From Agromyces sp. 3263 (GTDB lineage: Bacteria > Actinomycetota > Actinomycetes > Actinomycetales > Microbacteriaceae): a stretch of 64,000 nucleotides of DNA. Positions within the stretch are counted from its first letter, which is position 1, and the number at the start of each line of letters is the position of its first letter. Shown here in pieces: positions 1 to 8,600 of the stretch. A program made the translations under genes and the position numbers. A model generated the notes under the pieces. That model searched no databases, had not been told where the DNA came from, and worked only from the letters and a program-made list of their open reading frames with translations. The stretch spans positions 806,001-870,000 of the forward strand of contig NZ_JAVDUV010000002.1 in assembly GCF_031456545.1 (NCBI RefSeq). The letters run 5' to 3'.

Positions 1-1
1 G

Positions 2-703
2 CGCGAGGCATCCGTCGCCGCATCGGGCGCGATCACCGGCGGGGTGCGCACGATCGGCGAGGCCGAAGCGGACGCCGCGTCGCACGGCGTGTTCCGCGCG
101 ATCGCGACCCACCGTGCGGTGCTGCTGCGCATCGGGAGCGGCGTGGGCCTGCTCGCGGCCGTGCGTGCCAGCCGCACCGTGATCGTGCCGCTGTGGGCCG
201 TGTCGATCGGGATGCCGCCCGAGGCCGCCGCGATCGTGATCGGCGTCTCGGCGACCATCGACTTCGCGCTGTTCTACGTGAGCGGCCAGGTGATGGACCG
301 GTTCGGGCGCCTCTGGAGCGCCATCCCCGGCCTCGTCGGACTCGGCGTGGGGCAGCTCGTGCTCGCCTTCACGCACGACCTGCCGAACGCCGTCGCGTGG
401 TTCACCGGCGTCGCTGTGCTGCTCGGCGTGGCGAACGGCCTCTCGAGCGGGGTGATCCTCACGCTCGGCGCCGACCTCGCGCCCAGGGCCAACCCGGCGC
501 CGTTCCTCGGCGCGTTCCGCACGATCGCCGACGCGGGCCAGGCCGCGGCGCCGCTCGTGCTCGCGGCCGTCACCTCGGCGGCGTCCATCATGGCGGCGAG
601 CGCGACCATGGGCGTGCTCGGTCTCGTGGGCGCGGCCGTGCTGTGGCGGTACGTGCCGCGCTACGTGCCGCGGCGGCCGCGGCCCCGCCCCCGCCGCGAC
701 TGA
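2..703 (+). CDS. MFS transporter, C-terminal part (5' end outside window)
   Basis: The frame is open from the first bases of the window with no start needed, so this is the C-terminal ~230 residues of a longer protein; the GTG at 44 is internal. Long hydrophobic stretches alternate with short charged loops. The loop GQVMDRFGRLW after one membrane segment matches the MFS motif-A pattern (G-x-x-x-D-R-x-G-R). It ends in an Arg/Pro-rich tail (PRRPRPRPRRD), common for a cytoplasmic C terminus. This fits a 12-segment major facilitator efflux protein in the plasma membrane; the substrate cannot be told. It converges on the minus-strand gene ending at 722. Confidence 0.75.
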   Translation, partial: REASVAASGAITGGVRTIGEAEADAASHGVFRAIATHRAVLLRIGSGVGLLAAVRASRTVIVPLWAVSIGMPPEAAAIVIGVSATIDFALFYVSGQVMDRFGRLWSAIPGLVGLGVGQLVLAFTHDLPNAVAWFTGVAVLLGVANGLSSGVILTLGADLAPRANPAPFLGAFRTIADAGQAAAPLVLAAVTSAASIMAASATMGVLGLVGAAVLWRYVPRYVPRRPRPRPRRD

Positions 704-721
704 ACGGCGCCGGGCCCGACG

Positions 722-1702
722 TCAGCCGAGCGCGTCGAGTGCGGTCTCGGCAGCCTCGACATCGTCGCGCGCGCGGTCGGCGGCGGTGGCGGCCTTGGCG
801 CGTGCCCGCTCGGCCTCGCGTTCGCCGCGCTCCGCGTCGGCGATCTCCGAGCGGAGCTCCTTCAAGCGCGTCTCGAGGTCGTGGCGCTCGTCGCGCAGCT
901 CGTCGGCGTGCCACTCGGCGGCGTGCAGCAGGTCCTGCGCCTCATCGAGCTCGCGTTGCGCCTGCTCCGCCCGGTCGCGCGCCTCCTGCACGTCGGCCTC
1001 GGCGCGCTCGCGTTCGGCGGCACGCGCGGCGTCGACGCGTCGCCGTTCCGCCTCGGCCTCGCGCTCGGCCGCGGCATCCGAGTCACCGGCGCCCTGCTTC
1101 GATGTCCGCTTCGAGGCGGTCGCGCCCGAGCGCTCGGCCGTAACCTCGCCGCCCGAACGCGTCGTGCGGCGCTTCGGCGGTCGCCGGGCGGATGCCTCGC
1201 CGGCGACGGCCCCGTCGAGGTCGACGTCCTCGAAGCCCACCGCCTGGATGCCACGCACCAGCCGGCCGGTCGCGAGCGCCTCCCCCGCTCGCTCGTCGAC
1301 CGTGGCGGCGATGAGCGACTGCTCCACCTCGTCGAGCACCGCCCGCGAGGGCGGGCGGCCGGCGTCATCCGCGATCCTCGTCGCCTCGTGCAGCAGGCCC
1401 GACACGAGCTTGCGGCGCTCGGAGCCGATGCCGGTGAGCGCCCGGCCGTCACCCGCCGACTGCGCCTCGCGCAGGTCCTGGCCGAGGTCGAGCAGCTCGT
1501 CAATGCCGTCGGGCTGCTCGCGCACCAGCCGGTTCACGATCCACGCCGCCGGCGATGGCTTGCGCAGCTCGCCGATGCGTTGCGCGAGCTCGCGGTCGTC
1601 GGCCCTGACGGCCTTGGCACGGGCGTTGCGCGCCGACGTGAACTCCTCGGGCACGAGCCCGTACAGCTCGTCGGCCTCGGTGGTGAGCGCGTCGATCGGC
1701 AT
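722..1702 (-). CDS. Coiled-coil hypothetical protein (326 aa)
   Basis: I do not recognise a named family. The first ~130 residues are mixed and globular-looking (MPIDALTTEADELYGLVPEE...). A basic low-complexity linker follows (PPKRRTTRSGG), and the last ~120 residues are almost purely E/R/A/D heptad-like, typical of a long alpha-helical coiled coil. There is no signal peptide or membrane segment, so it is probably cytoplasmic. I chose ATG 1702 because the longer frame to 1795 runs through the end of the neighbouring membrane-protein gene with arginine-rich, non-natural composition. It is the last gene of a minus-strand run with the genes at 1708 and 1992, so it may be co-transcribed. The coiled coil suggests a scaffold role; no function is claimed. 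Confidence 0.75.
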   Translation of the reverse strand: MPIDALTTEADELYGLVPEEFTSARNARAKAVRADDRELAQRIGELRKPSPAAWIVNRLVREQPDGIDELLDLGQDLREAQSAGDGRALTGIGSERRKLVSGLLHEATRIADDAGRPPSRAVLDEVEQSLIAATVDERAGEALATGRLVRGIQAVGFEDVDLDGAVAGEASARRPPKRRTTRSGGEVTAERSGATASKRTSKQGAGDSDAAAEREAEAERRRVDAARAAERERAEADVQEARDRAEQAQRELDEAQDLLHAAEWHADELRDERHDLETRLKELRSEIADAERGEREAERARAKAATAADRARDDVEAAETALDALG

Positions 1703-1707
1703 GGGCG

Positions 1708-1995
1708 TCAACCGAGCATCGTGAAGCTCACGAGCAGCACGGCCTGGCTGAGGAACACGAACGCGCCGATGATGATCGCCGCGAGCGACACCCACGACGG
1801 GCCGGTGGCCGGATCGCGCTTGAACTGGCGGCGGCCCATCACGCCGAGGACGATGCCGCCGGCCGCGGCGACGAGTGCCGGCACGGCCGGCAGCAGGAAC
1901 GACCCCGCCGAGAGCACGACGCCGATGATCGCGTACAGCGAGGTGCGCCGCCGGGCGACGCCACTGCCGTCCGTGCCGGGGGCTCCTGAGCTCAT
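1708..1995 (-). CDS. Small membrane protein (95 aa)
   Basis: A short N-terminal soluble segment (MSSGAPGTDGSGVARRR) is followed by two closely spaced hydrophobic stretches (about residues 20-52), a basic loop (GRRQFKRDPATG) and a third hydrophobic helix (about 70-92). This is the DUF4190-like layout of small actinobacterial membrane proteins, where a GxVLGxMGRRQ-type loop joins the helices. The ATG overlaps the stop of the upstream PPOX gene (ATGA, 1992-1995), so translation is likely coupled. Function is unknown. Confidence 0.75.
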   Translation of the reverse strand: MSSGAPGTDGSGVARRRTSLYAIIGVVLSAGSFLLPAVPALVAAAGGIVLGVMGRRQFKRDPATGPSWVSLAAIIIGAFVFLSQAVLLVSFTMLG

Positions 1996-2390
1996 CGGCC
2001 GTTCACCTTCTCGATCCGCATGACGAGCACGACTCGGTCGGCCTTGTCGGCCGGCGGCTCGGGGTCGGTCTCGCCGTACCGCTTCGCGAGGTGGACGTAG
2101 AAGGCACCCTCGGGGTCGGGCACGGTCTCGGCGAGCCGGCCGCGCACCTCCACGTACTTGAGCGGGTTCTCGGGGTCGAGCGCCTCGAGCGTCATGTGCG
2201 GGTCGTGCTGCAGGTTGCGGTACTTCGCCCGCGTGGTGGTGTGCGTGAAGCGGATGACGCCGGCATCGGCGTCGAGCTCGAACCACATCGGGTTCACCTG
2301 GATCCCTCCGTGACGACGCACGGTGGCGAGGTGGCCGAAGACGGGTGCGGTGAGGATGCGGACGAAGTGATCGGTGAGCTCGGCGGTCAT
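1992..2390 (-). CDS. PPOX-class flavin/F420-dependent split-barrel protein
   Basis: 132 residues with the layout of the pyridoxamine-5'-phosphate-oxidase fold of the Rv1155-like class. The N-terminal strand is FGHLATVRRHGGIQVNPMWF, followed by IRFTHTTTRAKYRNLQHDPHMTL and the closing YVEVRGRLAE strand. Members bind F420 or FMN as dimers and reduce small substrates in the cytoplasm. Length is usual for the family. The start at 2390 begins the domain exactly. The divergent M64 gene begins at 2578, leaving a 187-base control region. It heads a three-gene minus-strand unit. Cofactor choice (F420 versus FMN) cannot be decided here. Confidence 0.85.
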   Translation of the reverse strand: MTAELTDHFVRILTAPVFGHLATVRRHGGIQVNPMWFELDADAGVIRFTHTTTRAKYRNLQHDPHMTLEALDPENPLKYVEVRGRLAETVPDPEGAFYVHLAKRYGETDPEPPADKADRVVLVMRIEKVNGR

Positions 2391-2543
2391 GCCTCCAGTC
2401 AACCGCACAGGGGCGCACCGCGGCATCCGTCGACGCCCGCCAAGCGCCACGCGAGGCGACACGCCGGGGAGGATCCGCCTGTCCCCCGGGCTGGGGGCGC
2501 GGCATCCGAGCGCCTGTGGTAATCCTTTCGTTGTTGATTGCGA

Positions 2544-2561
2544 GCGGGCCGGGGGGCCCGC
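2544..2561 (+). promoter_or_regulatory. GC hairpin just upstream of the M64 peptidase start
   Basis: A perfect 7-bp stem GCGGGCC / GGCCCGC with a GGGG loop ends 16 bases before the ATG at 2578, next to the G-rich ribosome-binding stretch. In the mRNA leader it would sit beside the translation start and could limit ribosome access. Any regulatory role is inference. Confidence 0.4.
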
Positions 2562-2577
2562 GAGTGCGGGGGGCACC

Positions 2578-4200
2578 ATGCGACGATCGCGACTACTCGG
2601 CGTGCTGCTGATGGCACCGCTGCTGGCCCTGCCACTGGTGGTGGCGTCGCCCGCGGCGGCCGCGCCCGACGTGGAGGTGCGGGTCACGCTGGAGCGGATC
2701 CGCCTGACCGGCGGCGACGACGGATGCGGCGACCCCGACTGGTACGCCAAGGTCACCATCGACGGCCAGACGTTCAACAACGAGGACACGCCGTCGCAGG
2801 ACGCCGAGGAGGGCGACCCCGACATCACGCCGAACTGGGAGTTCTCGCGCACGGTCGACACGGCCGCGCTCGCGACGCCGGGCCAGGTGCCGCTCTCGAT
2901 CGAGATCTGGGAGGAGGACGGCGGGCTCTGCTTCGGCGACGACCTGTTCGACGCGTCGCAGTCCGCCGGATCGGCCATCGCCGGCTCTGCCACCGTGGCA
3001 CCCTGCAGCGTCGGCCTCGACGGGCAGACGCTGCTCTGCGGCGCGAGCGGCATCTTCGCCGGCACCGGCGGCGACCGCGTCGAGGTGACCATGCGCGTGG
3101 AGGTGGACGAGCCGGCGAGTGCACCAGGCCAGCGCATCCGCTGCATGCACACGCCCGCATGGCCGCAGGCCGGCGAGACCGTGACGATCACGGCGACCTC
3201 GCTCGACGGCGCGCTCCAGCCGCTCATCGCCGACGACCTCGAGATCTGGTTCCAGCCTGACACCGCCGACGTCACGACGCGCACGAAGGCGGTCGACACC
3301 TCGGGCGTGGCATCCGCGACGTTCACCTTCACCGCCTCGCCCGACCCGGGCGCCGACGACTTCGACTTCGCCTACGGATGCCGCATGGCGAAGGGCGGCA
3401 CGCCGATCTTCAGCGGCTGGCGACGGGCGACCGAGGGCGACCCGGGCACGTCGAGCTTCCCGATCGTCTACACCGGTCCGAGCGCGAGCCGACTCGACAT
3501 CGTGTTCATCGCCGACGTCGACACCTATCCCTTCGGGCCGGATGCCCCGTTCAACGCCATGTTCGTCCAGGACATCGCCCAGGTGGTGAACACCTCGTAC
3601 TACGGGTTCGATCCGTTCCTCACGAACCAGGACAAGTTCAACTTCTGGGTGGTGCTGAACCAGGGCAGGGCGGATGACGCGAACGACGGCAGCTGCGACC
3701 ACGACCTGCCGCCCGGGTGGGACGAGGACTTCGCCTTCGCGGACGCCGGGGCCATCCTGCACCGCAAGTCGCAACGCGACTGCGCGCTGCGCGGGGACCG
3801 CATCTTCTCGGGCACGCTGAACACGGCGTACCGGGGCGACGCCTTCCAGGTGGTGACCCACGAGACGGGCCACCAGCCCTTCGGCCTCGCCGACGAGTAC
3901 TGCGACCAGCGGCCGGGGTCGGCGAGCACGACGTGCGACGGCGGCTACTTCGAGCAGGACGACGCCCCGAACGTCTACGAGGAGCCCGAGGACTGCGTCG
4001 ACGACCTCGGGGCGTTCCCGGGTCGACCCGAGTCGGCGTGCCAGGAGTTCACGGAGGACAACTTCTGGTTCTTCGACACCGACTACACGGTGTCGGACCC
4101 GGTCTCGAACGACCTGATGGTCGACAACGGACTCGCCCAGCCGTCGGACATCAGGCGGATGGACTTCATCTTCGGGCACTGCCAGGCTGCGGGATGCTGA
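2578..4200 (+). CDS. Secreted M64-like zinc metallopeptidase
   Basis: 540 residues. It begins with a classical signal peptide: Arg-rich start (MRRSRLL), hydrophobic core, and cleavage after ASPAAAA near residue 27. The first half is beta-rich and acidic with several Cys pairs, suggesting disulfides outside the cell. The C-terminal half has the zinc motif H428-E-T-G-H432 followed by GLADEY (D439/E440), the arrangement of M64 (IgA peptidase-like) metzincins, where two His and a downstream Asp bind zinc and Glu is the base. A Cys-rich tail follows. I chose ATG 2578 because upstream codons contain no signal peptide. It precedes another secreted protein by 8 bases. The substrate is unknown. Confidence 0.82.
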   Translation: MRRSRLLGVLLMAPLLALPLVVASPAAAAPDVEVRVTLERIRLTGGDDGCGDPDWYAKVTIDGQTFNNEDTPSQDAEEGDPDITPNWEFSRTVDTAALATPGQVPLSIEIWEEDGGLCFGDDLFDASQSAGSAIAGSATVAPCSVGLDGQTLLCGASGIFAGTGGDRVEVTMRVEVDEPASAPGQRIRCMHTPAWPQAGETVTITATSLDGALQPLIADDLEIWFQPDTADVTTRTKAVDTSGVASATFTFTASPDPGADDFDFAYGCRMAKGGTPIFSGWRRATEGDPGTSSFPIVYTGPSASRLDIVFIADVDTYPFGPDAPFNAMFVQDIAQVVNTSYYGFDPFLTNQDKFNFWVVLNQGRADDANDGSCDHDLPPGWDEDFAFADAGAILHRKSQRDCALRGDRIFSGTLNTAYRGDAFQVVTHETGHQPFGLADEYCDQRPGSASTTCDGGYFEQDDAPNVYEEPEDCVDDLGAFPGRPESACQEFTEDNFWFFDTDYTVSDPVSNDLMVDNGLAQPSDIRRMDFIFGHCQAAGC

Positions 4201-4208
4201 GGCGCGAC

Positions 4209-5513
4209 ATGCAACGGAAGCACATGACGTACTGGGGGCTGGGGGTCGCCGCGGCGACGCTCGCCATCGTGGCCCTGCCGTTGACGACGGTGCAGGCGGA
4301 CACCACCGAGGACCCGGGCACGGCCGCCCTGCCGGTGATCGTGGATGCCGCGACCGACCCCGCGAAGGCCGTCGTCGTGCGGCTCGACTTCGCCTCCCGC
4401 ACCGAGACGAGCGTGCAGAGCGTCGAGGTGTCGATCCAGCGGGCGCACTCGCACGTCGGCGATCCGCCGCTGCTGCGCCTGACCACGGCCGATGCCGACG
4501 GCGTGCCCATCGAGGTCATGAACGCGTGGAGCCCGCTGTGGGTGTTCACGAACGACGGGCAGGAGCGCCTCGAGATCCAGGACAGCGGTTCGGGCAGCTT
4601 CGTCGTGCCGTTCGCGGCGAACCTCGCGAGCCTCACCGTGGAGGACATCGAGCTCGGGCAGACCGTGGCCGACGTCGACCTCGAGGGGCCGATCCAGGAC
4701 TTCTGCGCCGCGAACCCCGCCGACCCCGACTGCCTCGAAGCCGATCTCGGCGTCGACTCGGTGTCGCCGACGGGACCGCTGTTCGCCGTCATGGGCGACG
4801 CGGTGGACGTCCCCGTGGCGAGCGTGGTGAGCAACGCCGGCCCCGATGGACCGATCGACGCGGAGGTCACGCGCTCGGTCGTCGCCGACCCCGGCCTCAC
4901 CGTGGTGCCTTCGGCGGCGGACACCGTCGACGTCACCGCGCTCGCGGTCGGCAGCCCGCAGACCCTCGAGCGGACGTATTCGGTGACCTGCACCGCGCCC
5001 GGCGTGCACTCGGTGTCGTTCACCACGTCGATCGAGCCGAAGCTCGCCTCGGTCGTCGACGCCAACACGGCGAACGACTCGCTGACCGAGGCGTTCGAGG
5101 TCGACTGCGCGGTGCCCGTCACGATCAACATCCAGCCCGGCAGCACCACCAACCCGGTGAAACTGAACTCGGGGGTGCTGCCGTTGGCCGTGCTCACCAC
5201 GAGCGCCGGCGAGTACGGCAACCCGGTGGCATTCGACGCGACCACGATCGACCCGCTCAGCGTGAAGTTCGGGTCCGAGTCGGTCCTGCTCGGCGGTGGC
5301 GGCGGAACGGAGAGCCACCGCAAGGGGCATCCGGAGCGATCGCTCGAGCTCGACGAGCGCACGAAGGACGCCGACGTCGACCTCGTGCTGCACTTCGGGC
5401 CGCGCACAGGCGTGCTGGACCCGAGCGACACCGAAGGCTGCGTCTTCGGCCGCTTCGACGGCCCCGACGGCTCGACGGCGTTCTTCGGATGCGACGTCGT
5501 GCACGTGAAGTGA
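4209..5513 (+). CDS. Secreted repeat/adhesion-type protein with C-terminal IKPGS-like domain
   Basis: 434 residues with an N-terminal signal (hydrophobic GLGVAAATLAIVALPL, cleavage near VQA-D). The middle (about residues 180-300) looks like a CARDB/DUF11-type Ig-like domain (VVSNAGPDGPIDAEVTRSV). The C terminus has the motif INIQPGSTTNPVKLNSG followed by VLPLAVLTTS, FDATTIDPLSVKFG and a D-rich LVLHFGPRTG stretch. This is a recurrent terminal domain of secreted bacterial proteins (the 'IDIKPGS...SxGVIPVAIL' domain). ATG 4209 has GAGG at 4199-4202 with 6-base spacing; ATG 4194 overlaps the previous stop. It probably forms an operon with the M64 peptidase. The partner or ligand is unknown. Confidence 0.75.
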   Translation: MQRKHMTYWGLGVAAATLAIVALPLTTVQADTTEDPGTAALPVIVDAATDPAKAVVVRLDFASRTETSVQSVEVSIQRAHSHVGDPPLLRLTTADADGVPIEVMNAWSPLWVFTNDGQERLEIQDSGSGSFVVPFAANLASLTVEDIELGQTVADVDLEGPIQDFCAANPADPDCLEADLGVDSVSPTGPLFAVMGDAVDVPVASVVSNAGPDGPIDAEVTRSVVADPGLTVVPSAADTVDVTALAVGSPQTLERTYSVTCTAPGVHSVSFTTSIEPKLASVVDANTANDSLTEAFEVDCAVPVTINIQPGSTTNPVKLNSGVLPLAVLTTSAGEYGNPVAFDATTIDPLSVKFGSESVLLGGGGGTESHRKGHPERSLELDERTKDADVDLVLHFGPRTGVLDPSDTEGCVFGRFDGPDGSTAFFGCDVVHVK

Positions 5514-5536
5514 CCCCACCCCTTCGCTGAGCCGAC

Positions 5537-5573
5537 CCGCCGCGCGACCCCCGCTCTGGGGCTCGCGCGGCGG
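5537..5573 (+). terminator. Hairpin terminator after the M64/adhesion pair
   Basis: An 11-bp perfect outer stem (CCGCCGCGCGA at 5537-5547 with TCGCGCGGCGG at 5563-5573) encloses an inner CCCC/GGGG stem. It lies 24 bases after the stop at 5513 and before the subtilase. No strong T tract follows, as is common in high-GC actinobacteria. Confidence 0.7.
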
Positions 5574-5662
5574 ATGGCGGCCATGGCACGTCTCCGCCAC
5601 CATCTCGGTGCACTGTCGTGGCAGCGTCGTGTCAAGCCACGAACGCGCACGAGAGGTCAGCC

Positions 5663-8600
5663 ATGCCACGACGCACTCCCCCATCACCGATCCGACGCAC
5701 CCGCGCCATCGCCGTCGCCGCCGCCATCAGCGGCCTGGCGATCGGCGTCGGCGGGGTCGGAACCGCACTTCCCGCCGTCGCGGGCCCCGTCGACGGCGGC
5801 TCGGGCGGCGGCGGCTCCGCGCCCGCTGCCGCGTCGCCGACCGGCGAGCACCGGGTCACCCTCATCACGGGCGACCGCGTCACGGTCACCGACCTCTCCG
5901 ACGGGCGGCAGACGGTCGAGATCGACCCGGCGGTCGAGGGCGGCGGCGTGCAGACGGTCCAGGTCGGGGACGACCTCATCGTCCTCCCCCAGCAGGCGAT
6001 GCCCTACGTCGCCTCCGGCGCACTCGATCGCGACCTCCTCAACGTGACGAAGCTCATCGAGTTCGGGTACGACGACGCCTCGGTCGCTGCCACTCCGGTC
6101 ATCCTCGAACTCGCCGACGGGCCCGTCGCGATGAGCGCCGAGCCGCTGCCCGGCGTCGAGGTCGGCGCGGCGCTGCCGAGCATCGACGCCGCAGCCGCCG
6201 TGGCCGACCACGCGTCGGCCGCATCCACGTGGGCTGCGCTGACGGATGCCCCGGCCGGCCCGGGCCTGTTCTCGGCCGAGCCGGGCGCCAAGACCTTCGG
6301 CGGCGGCATCGAGGCGATCCACCTCGACGGCAAGGTGCAGGCGACCCTCGACAGCTCGGTGCCGTGGATCGGCGCCCCCGAGGCGTGGGCCGCCGGCTAC
6401 ACCGGCACCGGGGTCACCGTGGCCGTGCTCGACACGGGCTACGACGACACGCACCCCGACCTCGCGGGCCACGTGCTCCCCGAGTCGACCAGCTTCGTGC
6501 CCGGCGAGGAAGTGGCGTTCGACCCGCACGGTCACGGCACCCACGTCGCGTCGACCATCGCGGGCACCGGCGCGGCCAGCGGCGGCACCCACCGCGGCGT
6601 CGCGGACGGCGCCGACCTGCTCGTCGGCAAGGTGCTCGGCAACGACGGCTACGGCCAGGACTCGTGGATCATCGAGGCCATGGAGTGGGCAGGCCAGCGC
6701 GCACCGATCGTCTCGATGAGCCTCGGCTCGTCCGAGGCATCCGACGGCGAGGACCTCCTCGCAGAGGCGCTGAACACGGTGGCCGAGCAGACCGGCACCC
6801 TCTTCGTGGTGGCCGCCGGCAACGCGGGCGCACCCGAGACCATCGGCACGCCCGGCTCGGCCGCGAGCGCCCTCACTGTCGGCTCGGTCGACGACCCGAG
6901 CGGCGCGCTGTCGTACTTCTCCAGCCAGGGCCCGCTCACCCGTTCCGGTGCATTGAAGCCCGATCTCTCCGGCCCCGGCAACGATGTCACCGCGGCGCGC
7001 TCCGCGGACAGCGAGGGCGAGGGCGCGTACACCAGCAAGAGCGGCACGTCGATGGCGACGCCGCACGTCGCCGGCGCCGCGGCGATCCTCAAGCAGCAGC
7101 ACCCCGAGTACACCGCCGCGCAACTGCGGGCGGCGCTCACGAGCACCGCGACCGACACCGGCATGGCGCCCTACCAGGGCGGCTCGGGCGTGGTGAACGT
7201 GGCCGCCGCCGTCGAGTCCGATCTCGTGGCCTCGGGCTCGGGCGACTTCGGCATGCTCACGTGGGGCGAGGAGCCCGAGCTCGTCGTGCGCACCATCGAG
7301 TACACGAACCGCGGCGACGCCGAGGCGACGGTCTCGCTCGAGGCCTCCCTCGTCGACACGACCCCCGGCACCGGCGGCGAAGAGGGCCCCGGCCCGTTGT
7401 CGGTGGGCGAGGCATCCGAGGTGCTCAGCCTCGACGCCGACTCGCTCACCATCCCCGCCGGCGAGACGCGCTCGGTCACGCTCACCGCCGACCCGGCCGC
7501 CGTGCCCGCGGGCGTGCAGCTGTCGGGCGCGCTCGTCGCGTCGGTCGACGGCGTGCCCGTCACGCGCACGGCCCTCGGCATCATCGCCGAGTCCGAGCGC
7601 TACGACCTCGAGGTCACCGCCACCGGGCTCGACGGCGAGCCGACGCACGCCGTCGGCTGGATCTGGAACCCCGAGACGGAGTGGTACGACATCGTGCAGG
7701 TCGACGGCAGCACCACGCTGCGTCTGCCCGCCGGCGACTACGCGCTGATGACCTACATGGATGTCGCGCCGTCGGCCGATTCGCAGGGCGTCGCGCTCGT
7801 CGGCGACCCCCACGTCGTGCTCGACGGGTCCGACCAGGCGCGCGTCGCGTTCGACGCCCGCGCCGCGAAGAAGGTGTCGGTCGATGTCGGCGAACGCGGA
7901 CTCGAGTCGCTCGTGATGCGCATGGACTACCTCGTCGACGGGTTCGGGGGCAGCATGATCGCCCCGGTGTGGGCCGACGACCTGTATGCGCAGCCGATCG
8001 ACGCGTCGGATGCCGAGGAGTTCAGCTTCACGACCCGCTGGCGCCTGCAGCACCCGAACCTGGTGCTGAAGTGGGGCACGAAGACGTTCGACGTGACGAA
8101 CGTCCCCGGCGCCACCATGCTCGACCATGAGGTGAAGGGCGCCGCGGTCGGCGTGGGCCTGGGCTCCGCCGAGGAGTTCGCCGCGGTCGACGTGCGCGGC
8201 AAGGTCGCGGTGGCGCTCCGCTCCGACGCGGTGTCGCCCGTGCAGCGTGCCGCCAACGCGGCGGCGGCCGGCGCGGCCCTGCTGGTGGTCGTCAACGACG
8301 CCGACGGCGAGTTCAACGAGTGGGTCGGCGCCGAGGACGGATCACGGGCCGCGGTGGCGGTCGCCACGGTCAGCGGCGTAGAGGGCCGTCCGCTCCTCGA
8401 CGCCCTCGCCGGCACGAAGAGCGTGAAGGTCACCGCCACGGGCGTCGCCAACTCCGACGAGGTCTGGGACGTCGTGCGCTACAGCGAGGACGAGATCCCC
8501 GCCGACCTCGCCTACCGACCCACCGACCTCGCGCGCATCGACACGACCTACCACGGTCGGCAGGGCGACCTCGTTGGCGAGTACCGCTACGACTTCACGC

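Noticed and set aside
2374-2577. Upstream start for the M64 peptidase
   Set aside because: The extension overlaps the divergent control region and would bury the signal peptide 68 residues inside.
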